Shown here: piece by piece, positions 12,121 through 23,429 of the stretch
Numbering within the stretch: the stretch's first letter is position 1
How the letters are laid out: each line of letters opens with the position of its first letter
Source: Punica granatum
Taxonomy: Eukaryota; Streptophyta; Magnoliopsida; Myrtales; Lythraceae
Direction of reading: 5' to 3'
Length of the DNA stretch: 64,000 bases
Assembly (NCBI RefSeq): GCF_007655135.1
Contig: NC_045127.1
Location: 13,835,001-13,899,000, forward strand
Position numbers and translations under genes: made by a program
The notes under the pieces: generated by a model
What the model was told of the DNA's origin: nothing
Databases searched by the model: none
Seen by the model: only the letters and a program-made list of their open reading frames with translations

Positions 12121-12526
12121 AAATATATTTCTAATAGTTACTAAAGTGGCACAGATAATTTCACGAGTGTCAAATCTAGAATTTCTTTATTGATAGGCAA
12201 AGACGTTCGCCACTGCACTAGCGTCTCTTTGACAGTAATTACATATCTATAATTAATGGATAATATTACACGTTGTTGGTAATAGGTATAGTATATCGTC
12301 CATTCCACCAACCGTTTTGGTGGAATGAAATAGAATTCTAATAGTTATTAAAGCGACATAGATAATCCCACAACGAATATCAAACCTAGAATCTCTTCAT
12401 TAATAGGCGAAGATGTGTGCCACTGCACCAGTGCCCTCTTTGACAGTAATTACATATTTATAAAATTAATGGATAATCTCACACATTGTTGGTAATAAGT
12501 ATAGTATATTGTCCATTCCACCAACC
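12121..12526 (-). repeat. two tandem copies of a roughly 200-bp SINE-like unit
   Basis: 12121-12314 and 12327-12526 are close copies, sharing TTTGACAGTAATTACATAT, GTCCATTCCACCAACC and AATGGATAAT at the same offsets. On the minus strand each has a head reading TGCAGTGGC and a later AGGTTTGAT-like B box, suggesting a tRNA-derived unit. The join holds a perfect 10-bp hairpin, CATTCCACCA/TGGTGGAATG, at 12302-12329. Confidence 0.6.
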
Positions 12527-12623
12527 TTTTTGTCTTGTAGAGACCCGGTACCGCTTAACTATTTCACTAATGAGTTACGTTAAAACTGAGAAATTCTTAG
12601 ATAATTCCACCTTATCACACCAC

Positions 12624-12628
12624 GTGAC
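12624..12628. repeat. target site duplication GTGAC, left copy
   Basis: GTGAC directly precedes the TGTACGG end of the large retrotransposon and recurs at 30967-30971, directly after its TGCTGACA end. Confidence 0.85.
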
Positions 12629-15600
12629 TGTACGGACCCGAATGTGGACTCTCGTCGGGGCCCGCATGCGTGCTTTTGGATCGCGCGGCTTGAGAGTGTC
12701 CACCTTCTTGGGAATGCGTGACGGACAAGTGTGAGAAAGAGTCGTCACTTACCATTTTACGACCCGAAGGTCGATGGTCATAAAGTTACCCAGGTCTAGC
12801 GGTATGAAACACCTAGTTTAGCTAAGGCATTGGTCTTTGCGGAATTGGAAAGTTCGAGTTTGGGGGTTCATGTTACGTGTTGGCCTACATCTCGCACGTC
12901 CTTTCGGTACTTTAGCTTGCTAGGATTGCCTGTTTTCATTATTTACTGCGTGGATTAAGCTGCACTCGACTTACACGTTTTGACACAAAAAATTCGATGA
13001 ACTAAATGATGCGGTTGAGTAGTCGAAAGATAAGTAAACCCGTATGTCGAGGAATCGGTTCACTATCTTGCGTTATAATTCATCAAACCATGATGTATGA
13101 ATTCTTGCGTGAACCGGAACCGCGAGATCTTGGGATTACTCTTGTCTGGGCAAGCATTGGACTGATTCAATTGATTCGACTCTCGGACCGTTCGCTTATC
13201 GACCAGAATTCTTACAAAATGAATGCATAAAGTAAAATCCTTACAATGCTCTTAAAAATAATAAATACAAATTACAAATAATTGAATCCCAGTCAGTTCG
13301 CTTTCAGTTATTATTCCGCTCCAACTCGCCGTGAGTTTAGGGAAAAACCGAAAAATTGAAATTCAACATGCGCTATCAGTGAATAGGGCGTTGGACCCCG
13401 CAACTGATGGTTAGGGCGTTGAACCCTAAGTGCAATGCGTCCTATGGGTTGGGCTCGACTCGCATGGACAAACAAGTGTAGAAAAGTAACAAACAGCATG
13501 CAGATTGCAGACAATGTGTATGTTATTGCTAAATGTACGTGGATTAACGAATTATTAACCCATGGGTGTTTTTGCAAGCAAATGGTATATGCTAAACACG
13601 CAAACGTGTGCAAAGCATTTTGCATTCAGCTTTATTTCAAGGACCTGACAAACATGATGCCTGTGGTCAAGTCCTTTGTGTGTGGATTGCTTTTAGATTT
13701 GTTATGTATTGTGACACTGAAATTCCATTGAATTCACTAAACTCGTGTTTTCACTCTAGATTTGGAATCTAGAATTCCACCTAACCCTTGTCTAATGTTT
13801 GGTTAGGTTGAGTGAAAGGTTAATCAGCGTTTTGCATGTTTTGTGACCGAGATAACATTTCTAGTTACCCCAGTCTACGATAGGATGACAAAAACTCATC
13901 AGTTGGATAAGAAAAGACTTTGCAGATGAACTTGCACCTGAACAGGTAGCCTATTCTTATCTTGATACCGTAGTGTTTCTGTCAAGCTAACCCTAAAGGT
14001 GTCGCTAATTTGTGAAAAGATGATTTTGCCCTTTATTTGAAAATTGTATTAAGAAAAGGGAAATAACGCAGTGCGGGCCACCTCGGCCTATAGCCGGTGT
14101 CGACCAATTCCCTGGATCGTCCAGGGTTATGCAAGAGCCCCAAAAAAGTTGAGGAACCGGTCGACCTAACCGGAAGTGATCTCGAAAGATTTTTTGTATC
14201 TTGACTTGAGTTACCTGAAATCAGGTAAAAACTCAAGTTGAGACACATAAGTCCTTTCTAGACGTCTGTGCTACATCGGACTACGCGTTTTGGGTTTTGA
14301 AATAGACAAGTTTTGAAAAGAGTATTAACGTCATTTGACAACTTATCGACGCGAGTTGTCAGTTAATTGCCAATTCACGCAAACTTTGTCAGTGCCAAGT
14401 GAGTTTAATCATGTGAACATTCCGATTAACCCATTTGTGAATTTATTATTCAAAATTAAATGCCGAAAGCAGTAAATGTGCGGGTTACAGACAATCAGAC
14501 AGATCATGAATTGATCCACTGAATGGAGTTTGAGTACCCGAAAAGCTTAATTTACTAAAAAAAATTCATGACACGAAAACTAAGACGGGTCCAGGAAGGT
14601 TGAGGATAATTGTGTCAAAATGACCAAAATACCCTCGGAACCCAAATGGCCCCGAAAAAGTCATTGATACATGAATTGATGCATTTTTGCTTTAAAAACA
14701 GCATTTTAAAGACATTTTAATGCGGGATTTGCGATGATATTGAAATTTGCAATTTGCACAAAATTCGAAAAATGGATTTCATCGAAGTAAAGAGACTGTT
14801 CTTGACCCGAATAAGATCAAAGAACTCTCGGCTCTTTCCTCTTGGGAATAGCCGTGGGTTTCCTTGACCCATTTCGGGTTTCAAGCGTTTTCTTTAACCC
14901 GATTTTGACTATTTTTCGCATGCTCAAATGTTAAGCAAGGTAAATAAAACGTATTTAACAAAGTCGGTTTCGCCATGAATTTGAAAAACGCATTTAAACA
15001 TACAAACATGCAATAACACGTTATTTATGGAATCGATAAAACGATACCGGCTCCATGGATGCGGGAAAACATAATGACTCGGGAAACAACTCAAATCGAG
15101 GCAAGGAGACTGGTTATAACCATAAGAACAAAAAAGGAGCCACAGTTACCTTTCCTCAAAGGGAACCCGTGAGTTTCTTTGGTTGTTCGGGTTTAAATCG
15201 GTCTCCTCGACTTCGATTTAAACATTTTCCGACATGCTAGCACGTTAAACGATGATAAACATGCATGATATAACATGGAAGTTGCATAACAATTAAATCT
15301 TGGAAGAAAACATGCTTAAAACCACTTATAATTCCATAAACACAACAAAAATGTAAAAGTCCTTGCTCCTCTAAGTCGGGAATGGTTATACCTAGTCCCG
15401 GGATGCGGGATGGGGTTGTTAGAAGTCAGGTTGAACCGTTGGTGAGTCGGGTTTGGGTTGTTTTTCTTTGAACAGACCCGACTAGGCACTGGCCAACCCT
15501 TCTGGGCACCCGGGAGAAAACAGGTCGGTTCGGGCGACTCGGGTGGATTCTCGGAGAGTGCTCAGATGTTCTAGAAAGCCAAGAGGATGCTTAACGTCCC

Positions 15601-18175
15601 TGCGGTGGTTTTGGCAGGAGAGCATGCGTAGAGTTTTTAGAAATCTAGAGCAAAGTCAGGTCAGTAAAACATAAACGGATTGGACTGGGTCAAAACATAC
15701 CCAATTGGTAGTCTGGAAAGAAACTGCTCTCCCGGAGGCTCCCGATGTTATTTTGATGCAAGGTTGGTGACTTCTGACTCCTAAGAGAACCCTGGAGGTG
15801 GCTGTGGTGGTCATTTGGTTCCAAGGTTATCGGGTTGATCCATACATCCTTACAAAGATCACGGAAAACAGAGCACGTCCAGGAAACAGACCCAACTGGG
15901 CAGTTTTCGGGTCGGACGTCACCATAGTGGCTCCCGATGGAATTTTGCGGCAATGTCAATCATTCCCGACTTCTAATCGACCCCTAGAGGTGACTGTGGT
16001 GTTCGTTTGAAGAAAAGAGTTCCATATCAACCCAATCTAAAAGGAAAATCGCAAGTGAGGCAGAAAATCCGACCCGACTGGGCAGTCGGGCTGTTTCTTT
16101 GTGCTGGGTTAAAACCAGCGAATTTTTTCAGGATTTCTCGACTTCTTGACATCCTAGGGTTGTGTGGGGTGGTGTTTGATGGGTTTTGATAATTCAAACC
16201 GACTCGGAAGGCCTTGAAACCCGGGTTGGCATTTTTGACCTAGGAAGGACCAAAACAAAGTCCGGTTCTATGGTGGGTTATTCCAACGAGTTGGAGGCTT
16301 CAAACTTAAAATCTAAGTTCGGATATGGATAGAGGGGGTCAAAAACATGTGGGATATGAAGTTTGGTGAAGTTTGGATTTAAGCCGGGATGGTGAATACC
16401 ATGATTCCGACTTAAGTCTTGAGGGTTATAGTTTGGTTTCAAGCCTTTCCTTGCTTGCTGCAGTTTTGCTGGTTGCAAGGGAGGTTGAGAGCATTTGTTT
16501 GAGTGAGAAATGCTAGTGAGATGATGCTTGAAGATGAATGATTAAGTTAATGACATTTGGGCAATATATAGGCAAAGCTTAAGTGCAATTAAGTGAGAAA
16601 ATGTGCAATTAAGAGCAATGATTAGGGGGATTCGAATTTTTAATCAAGATAGGGATGAAGACTTCTTCAAATGCATTAATGAAGAAGGGATGGGAGCATT
16701 GATGATGATGGAGTGTTGAAGAAGAATTGTAGACTTGATATTTTCCATGAAAGACAAGGCAAGTTGCATGGAGGAAGAAGCCAAAGAGGAGCGCGGTTTG
16801 GGCAATGGATGGGGCGGCTAGGGCAGCCCGTGGGCCTCACGAGTTTTGTGGGAAATTCGGGACAAAGTTTGGGTCTCAATTGATTGCGTGTTCGAGGTTC
16901 GTGGCTCAAACGAATGTCGAATTGTCAATGTTCGTGCGAAAACGGTTCAAATGAGCCCGAAATCACCCATTTTGCCCAATCAAATGTTCATGTGGTTTTT
17001 GAGCTCGGAAGCTGGTTTTGCTCGTTTTAGGCAATCATAACAAAGTTATCCATTTCTGAATGCACATCTCGTGTCTGCATTCCGCATTGGTCATTTTGAC
17101 GTGCATTGCCAATCAGACCGATTAATTGACCAATAAGCCGGTATTGCCAATGTGAGGTCGGAGACGTCCTAGGAGTCCGAAGCTGGATTTCTCATAATGC
17201 TTTATGAGTTGCTTGGATGATCCGGAGATCGCTGGCATCTCTGTTCGTTGAGAACAGACCCCGAAAGATTGGAAAAGTGCATCTGAGATCCTAAAAGTAC
17301 TGTTTTGAGGGCCTAGATGGGTTGTGCAATTCCGTCTAAGGATTTCACACTGAGCCTTGGGATGAGTAGCATTGTATTGGCCAATCAGCTAATGTCAAGT
17401 TTCTGCCAAAAGGACCTTCGATTATGAAGTTTTGTCGAAAATGGTCTTTTCTGCCATTAAGAGGTCATTTGAGAAACTGAAAGGGATATTGAAGTCTGAT
17501 TTGCCCAATTGCGTATGTCCGCTGTAGTTTTTGGGGCAATGCATGGCTAACTTGATTTGCCGATATTCCGTCAGATCAGTTTTCGGATATGATTTTCCGT
17601 TGAAAGGTATGCATGTTCTACCCATCGTGAGTCATTCGAGGAGTCGGTGTGACTTTCGAGGAGCAATCTGAAGCAATGCTCATGCTTTGTATAATTGTTG
17701 GATGTGACTGCATCTGACATCGGGCACTAACTTTTCTTTGGTGAATCGGTGTTTTTGGACTTCCCCTGAAAAGTTGTATGTATTCAGAAGATTGCTCTGT
17801 ATAGAGCAGATGATCTGCGAAATGTGTTTGAAGATACTTTTCATTTGTTTGGCACCACGAGGGATTTTTGGAGTCCAATATATGATATTTTCTTATGATT
17901 GAGCGAACTAGCAAAAAATAGCACTATCGACAAGATATTTATGAAAACATCGGTTTGGATGCCGTTTGGGCTCCCTGTTTGCTCTGTATGTTGCTGGATG
18001 ATTCTGTATGTTTTTTTGTCATGTGCTTGAATCATCTGCTTGTTTCTGCTGACTTGAGAATGAATAACAATTTGCCGCTCTGTCGAGCCATCTTCTGTAT
18101 CGATACTCAAGTCATGGCCTAAATCATTGATGATATGCATTGCTTGAATTGGTGAGCAAAAATGGGGTGCTGATA
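12629..18175 (-). repeat. 3' LTR of the large retrotransposon, 5547 bp
   Basis: It is nearly colinear with 25515-30966. In a hand alignment of about 215 bases (from about 12800 against 25680) I counted roughly 22 differences, so near 90 percent identity there. It is about 95 bp longer than its partner, mainly because of a segment at about 14830-14880 and one near 17920-17960 that are missing from the other LTR. The minus-strand start has decayed from TG to TATCAGCACC at 18175. No open frame in it is conserved as a protein. Confidence 0.88.
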
Positions 18176-18190
18176 GCTTGCCCCTCTTTG
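18176..18190 (-). promoter_or_regulatory. polypurine tract of the large retrotransposon
   Basis: On the minus strand CAAAGAGGGGCAAGC directly precedes the 3' LTR start. This is the expected place and composition for the plus-strand primer, and it fixes the element's orientation. Confidence 0.75.
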
Positions 18191-18399
18191 ACTACGTGCT
18201 CGAGCCGATGATGCAGCCAAAGACTTTCAAAAGCACCCCAGTTTGATAGCAATGGTCAATATAGAACTTCCAATGTCCGTCTTCTCTCTCTTGCTACGGA
18301 TATGTGAGAAATATTATACCTAACATAAAGATAACATAAGCAAAATGAGATATGAATAAGCTTTGCAGTGAACAAGAAGTGCGCGTGTAAAGAAAAGTG

Positions 18400-19430
18400 C
18401 TCAGTTGATCGAAAATGCCTTGTTTAATCGGAAAAGCGGTGTTTAATGAAAAGTGCGATGTTTAATGAAAGTGCAGAGCTTAGTGAAAAGTGCGGTGCAT
18501 TGTTTAATTGAAAGTGCAGTGCATTGTTTAAAGAAAAGTGCGTTGCTTAATCGAAAATGCAGTATTTAATGAAGAGTGCAGAGCTTAATGAAAAGTGCGG
18601 CGCATTGTTTAATTAAAAGTGCAGTGCATTGTTTAAAGAAAAGTACGTTCGCAAGAGGCACGGGCGCCTGTCCGACAAGTTACGTGATGCACGAGCACTT
18701 GCCCGGCGGGTTGCAATATGCACGGGCGCATTGCCCTGTGGATTGCAGGGTGCATGAACGGTTGCCCGGCAGGTTTGTAATATGCACGGGCGCATTGCCC
18801 TGTGGATTGCGGGGTGCACAGGCGTTTGCCCAGCGGGTTTGCAATATGCACAAGCGCATACCTAATGGACTTGCAAAGATCACGGGCGCTTGCTCGGCGA
18901 ATTTGCAATGTGCACAAGCGCTTACCACATGGACTTACAAGATGCACGAGCGCTTACCCAGCGGATTTGCAATATGCACATGCGCATACCTAAGCGCATA
19001 CCTAATGGACTTGCAGAGAATGCGAGCGCTTGCCCGGTGGATTTGCAAGAAGCATAAATGCTTACCTCATGGACTTGCAGGATGCACGGGCGCTTGCCCG
19101 ACGGATTTGCAATATGCACAGGCGCATTGCCTTGTGGATTGCATTGCTTAAAGAAAGATGCATTGCATTGCTTCATGAAAAAGTGCTTTGTTTAATTAAA
19201 AGTGCATTGCTTAATGAAAATGTGTTTGCTTAATGAAAAAGTGCAATGCTTATTGAAAATGTGCTTGCTTAATGAAAAGGTGCATTGCTTAATGAAAATG
19301 TGCTTGCTTAATGAAAAGTGTGGAGCTTAATTAAAAATGTGTATTGCTTAATGAAAAGTGCGGAGCTTAATTGAAAGTGTGAAACGGAGCTTGAAAGTGC
19401 ATGCATGAAGTAAAGTGCTTGCATAATACA
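18400..19430 (-). repeat. 3' UTR tandem repeats: AAAGTGC type and 39-bp type
   Basis: Two repeat classes are interleaved. Units of about 20 to 30 bases, built on TTAATGAAAAGTGC, occupy 18400-18650 and 19150-19400. Units of about 39 bases, built on GCGCTTGCCCGGCGGATTTG plus CAATATGCAC, occupy 18660-19145. Because 39 is a multiple of three, the second block keeps long frames open on both strands (for example 18576-19151), and these are not genes. The block lies just before the 3' LTR on the sense strand, matching the hypervariable 3' UTR described for Tat/Ogre elements. Confidence 0.85.
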
Positions 19431-19850
19431 TTAAAATCAGTGAAAATTGGTGTGAAACCCTAAAAGTAGTGGAATGAGTGTGAAACCCAAATGCAGTGGA
19501 GCAGGTGTGAAACCCTGACTGTAGTGGTGTGGGTGTGAAATCCAGAATGTAGTGAAGCAGGTGTGAAACCCTGCTTGTAGTGGTGTGGGTGTGAAACCCT
19601 AGGTATGAAATCCGAATGCAGTGGAGCGGGTGTGAAACCCTGACTGTAGTGGTGTGGGTGTGAAACCCTGAATGCAGTGGAGCGAGTGTGAAACCCTGAC
19701 TGCAGTGGTATGTGTGTGAAACTCGAATACAGTGAAATGGGTGTGAAACCCTGACTGCAGTGGTGTGGATGTCAAACCCTGACTGTAGTGGTGTGGATGT
19801 GAAACCCTGAGCGTGAAACTCGAATACAATGGAGTGGGGCGGATGCTGCC
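19430..19850 (-). repeat. tandem repeats built on GTGTGAAACCCTGA
   Basis: At least ten units of about 35 to 45 bases share GGTGTGAAACCCTGACTGTA and AGTGGTGTGG with small changes. This is a third repeat class in the same 3' UTR, adjoining the two classes at 18400-19430. Confidence 0.85.
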
Positions 19851-22800
19851 CCGAGAATTCTGATTCGTCGGAGACCGATGCTGTTGCTGGAACGGTTGCG
19901 CCTTGCTGAAGGCTAGCTTTGCTGCTTGGACGGTCATGCTTTGACCTGCGGGAAGTTCGCCAGGTGCCAACGTCTTGTACTGCGAGACTCGAGCTCTAGG
20001 GAGGAGCGCCTACGTATCCCATTGGGCAAAGGATCTTGCTGTACGGTACCTGTAATCCTGGCATCACTCGTAAATCACATGAGAAATACTAATGTAAAAT
20101 AGGCACAGGTAAGCATAAAAGGTCGTTGTAATACGCAGATCTTCAATTTCGGGTCACCTAAGCGACCCATGAAGAATTTTTGCTCTGGATAGACAAAAGG
20201 GATCCCGATTTCGAAGACCTCCTGGTGAGGCCTCTCGAATTCCTATTGGCCATGTATGAACATATCGATATTTCCCCGACGATGCCCTAGCAGCTCTATC
20301 AGTTGTTCAACACTCTTGTCGGCTTCGAACCCTTCTCATCAAGGTGCCATGGGGCGACTGCATTTGTAACTCGCATGGAAATTTCTGTTTAGAATTGGTC
20401 AGACGTCGGTCTGATCATTTCCAAAATACTATGACTAGACCCCGGAAAGGAATGTCTAGGATTTCGGCTTTGTGGTAGCCTATTGAAGGGTGGCTGTGAC
20501 CCATTTGGAGTTATGCAAAGACAAAGAGAAAAGAGAAAACTTGGGAAGCACGTTGCCCCAAGCTAAAAGGATACACGGGTTCACGCTTGCAGCGAGATGT
20601 ACCCCATTTTCCTCCGTCCTTCTGTTTTTTATGTTGTCTTGAGGAAGGTTCCCTCTTGGACGGTCGAATGGTATTGGAGAGCCGATCGGGGATCGTGTTA
20701 GAATAGATAACCTGGCCACTTTCCTTGGGGATCCCTTGTCCGCATGATGTGTAAGAGCCTATGGCTCAATTTTATCTATCTCTCGTTTTGCTCTCGTTTT
20801 GCTACGGTCGCCCACATCGGGGCCGCACCTCTCAACCTAAAGGGAATGAGCTCTCCTTTTGCTGCGACTGCCCACCTCGGGATTTTCGGTCGTGCATCTA
20901 TTTTGCCCCAGCTTTTGCCTTGGCCGCCCTAAAAGGGGTTTTCGACCTAGCAAGCTCAATTCTTTTATCTCTCGAGTTTGCAAGGGCGAATGGTTCGAAG
21001 GATTCGACCTCCGAGTGCGTTGTGTTCTGTCTCTGTCGAGGAGTTGTGTCTGCTGCTTCTTCTTTTTGTTGGGGTTTATTGCTTCTTTTGGATTGGCGGT
21101 GCCGGTGCTTTGGTGAACGTCGGCGTTGCCTTGTTTCGCTTGTTGGCGGGTGTTTCCCGCTTCTTTTCTCTCTTCATTGGCGAGTTTTTCCGTTTCTTTT
21201 CGCTCTTCTCTTTTTTTTTTTTTGCAGCTGGGGTTTATTTTGTGCCTTGTGTATTTTGTTTGAAACTCCTCCATTTTGCATTGCCGAGGCCATTTTGGCA
21301 TGTTTCGCCTCGTGGAAACTTGTTGTGTGTTGTTGGCCTTATTTTGTGAGGACCGACTTTCTTGGAACTTTGACTCTTGTTCACTCGGAAGTCGAACTTT
21401 TTGTCCTTCGTCCTTGCAAACTTTACAGATGATCTCTCCTGTCGTCTAGAAAAAGGAAAATACATAGTTGCCCTAGGGAATCAATGGCCGGGATTGTCCT
21501 TGTGCTTGTTGTGGAAGAGGCCTGATCTTGACGTAAATGACCGGGAGTGTTCGAACGTCGCTCACTGGAGTGACCTACTATGGTAACTTCCAGGTGAACT
21601 TCAACCAGGGAGACCCCAGTGTACGTCGCTTCTCGAGGTTGTGTGGGCGCGAACTTCAACCGGGGATGTCCTAGTGTACGTCGCTTGCCGAGGTTGTGCT
21701 AGCGTGAGCTTCAATCGGGGATGCCCCAATGTATGTCGCTTGGAAATGCTCATCGCGGGTGGATGATGTCCGAGGTAGTCTTGGTGCGAACGTTGAACGC
21801 GAGTGCCCTGGTCTTCATTGTCGATGTGACCCGTGGTGAGCGGCTTGTGCAATCATCCCCCATGACCGTCTCGTGTCGTCAATGTCAACTGAAATATTTG
21901 CGTTGATGGCATACGATTCGCTTAGTTACTTTTGTCTTTAGCTTCGTAGAGGGTGTCTCCGTGTCGAGCCCCTTCCCTATCAAAAGTATAAGGGAAGAGG
22001 CTCGAGAGGAGTTCTCGAAAAGGCGTGAGCCCGTGCATTATTCTTCGCCTGTAGCCGGCGTGTCCCTGTAAAAGATGATAAAAAAGATGATGTATTAGGC
22101 GATTATGCGATGGAATATACGGTAAGAAATGGGGGGACCCATGGGAAATATCCATTTTTGTCCCGCCCGCGACCCATTGGGTGTCGCGTGTAGATGAAAT
22201 TTGTTTCTGGGAATATGGTCATCACCACTCTGGAGTGGTTTGACCGTGGCTGGGTGCCATATAAGTATGTTTTCCCTGAATGCGAGTAGGCATGCGCAGC
22301 CGTCCTAGGGAAGGCTCGAGCAGCCAGGTCCCATAAGGACAGGCGAGTCGAACAAGTCTGATAGAACTAATGGGGCATCTTTGGGATTGTCCTAATGTCC
22401 TTTTTGAAGAGCCTGTTCTACCTAGGAACTTGCTCAGAAATGCATTTGACTAAAATCAACAAAGAGTTTAAAGAGGAGTGCGCGTGTTGCCCCATTGTGT
22501 AGTTGGTGGCGACAGCGGAGGGCAGGTGAGACCCATTCTCTGGTTGGAGGTGCGACCATGCAAGTGACTTTCGAAGCGTATGGGCTGGGCCCATACTCTG
22601 TTTGTTGAAATAGTTGCTTGCGATCTTTATGGAGGGAGGGCGAGAACTCAATATTGAAATCCCAAGGAGTTGGATGAGAAACGTTTATTGTCTCAATTGT
22701 GGTCGTTCAGTATTTAGGTTGCCTTCTTGTTGGGGATTTCTTGCAGTGGGAAAAAGAAACAATGAAGGAGCATGAACTGTTCGGAAATTCAAAGCAAGGG

Positions 22801-23040
22801 TGTAGGAAACGAACTGGCTTGGTAGGCGTCGTGCGAACACGCCAAGAGTCGTGTAATGGTACCCCAAGCTTGCATGCGTGGTTTGGTGTGAACATGTTTG
22901 AACATGTGTAAGGCGCGCTTGATCGCTGGTAGATGCAAGGGGTGACAAGGAGAGATGCGCGTCTGATAACACGGTGACGCTCTCTGTTAGGAAGAAGTTA
23001 GTGTTGGTTAGTTTCGCCTGGAAAGGTGGGTCGACCCTTG
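19851..23040 (-). other. non-coding interior of the large retrotransposon
   Basis: This is where gag-pol would lie in an autonomous relative, but no retroviral motif is seen in any frame. 20740-21430 is pyrimidine-rich on the plus strand. The 223-codon plus frame there (20761-21432) and the lysine/glutamate-rich minus frame (20837-21301) look like composition artefacts. The remainder is unassigned. Confidence 0.6.
21590..21775 (-). repeat. three tandem units of about 60 bp
   Basis: GAACTTCAACCGGGGATG, then GTGTACGTCGCTTG and CGAGGTTGTG, repeat at about 21594, 21652 and 21708 with a few substitutions. It is an additional small tandem array inside the retrotransposon interior. Confidence 0.75.
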
Positions 23041-23049
23041 GTCCACGGT

Positions 23050-23250
23050 TCACCTTGCCATGGGGGAAGGGTGAAGGCCGCAGATGGCCTGCCCGCGAAA
23101 GTGGGCACGACTCGCCTGTCGTGCGGGATGAGTGACCGAGATGGACGGCCTCTGGTCATGGCATGTCTCGCCATGGAGAGGTGAAGATCGCATGTGGTCT
23201 ACCTGCGAAGGTGGGCACGACTCGCCCGTTGTGTAGAAATGCAAGACAAT
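23050..23250 (-). repeat. two tandem units of about 120 bp
   Basis: CTTGCCATGGGGAAGGGTG and CTCGCCATGGAGAGGTG each precede AAG, a CGCA..TGGTCTACCTGCG-like stretch and GTGGGCACGACTCGCC, at about 23053 and 23167. The units are diverged but colinear. Confidence 0.65.
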
Positions 23251-23429
23251 AAATAAATGGAATACATGCGATGCATGAGTTTTGAAAGCTAATGTTGTCG
23301 TCTGCATTGATTCAAAGAGTTCAAAATACAATGCATTTTGGAAAATAAAGCCCTAAGTCAATCTTCAATCGCGCTCGGGGCGCAGGTGACCGTTGCCACG
23401 AAAAGCACCGATTCAAGCGAAAGCCTAGT

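Noticed and set aside
12629..18175. Initial reading of the large element as plus-strand with an antisense DUF7745 ORF
   Set aside because: The sequence next to the right LTR is a primer site only when read on the minus strand, and the purine tract next to the left LTR fits the same direction. The ORF is therefore sense and in the ORF1 position.
18576..19151. 191-codon plus-strand frame and overlapping minus-strand frames
   Set aside because: Made by 39-bp tandem repeats. Frames stay open on both strands because the unit is a multiple of three. The peptide repeats LPSGFAICTSAYL-like blocks and has no domain.
18400..19850. CRISPR-like repeat-spacer array
   Set aside because: Repeats are imperfect, have no unique spacers and belong to a plant retrotransposon 3' UTR.
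20761..21432. 223-codon plus-strand frame resembling a membrane protein
   Set aside because: It lies antisense in a retrotransposon interior, in pyrimidine-rich DNA that naturally encodes Leu/Phe/Ser. There is no family motif, and overlapping frames are equally long.
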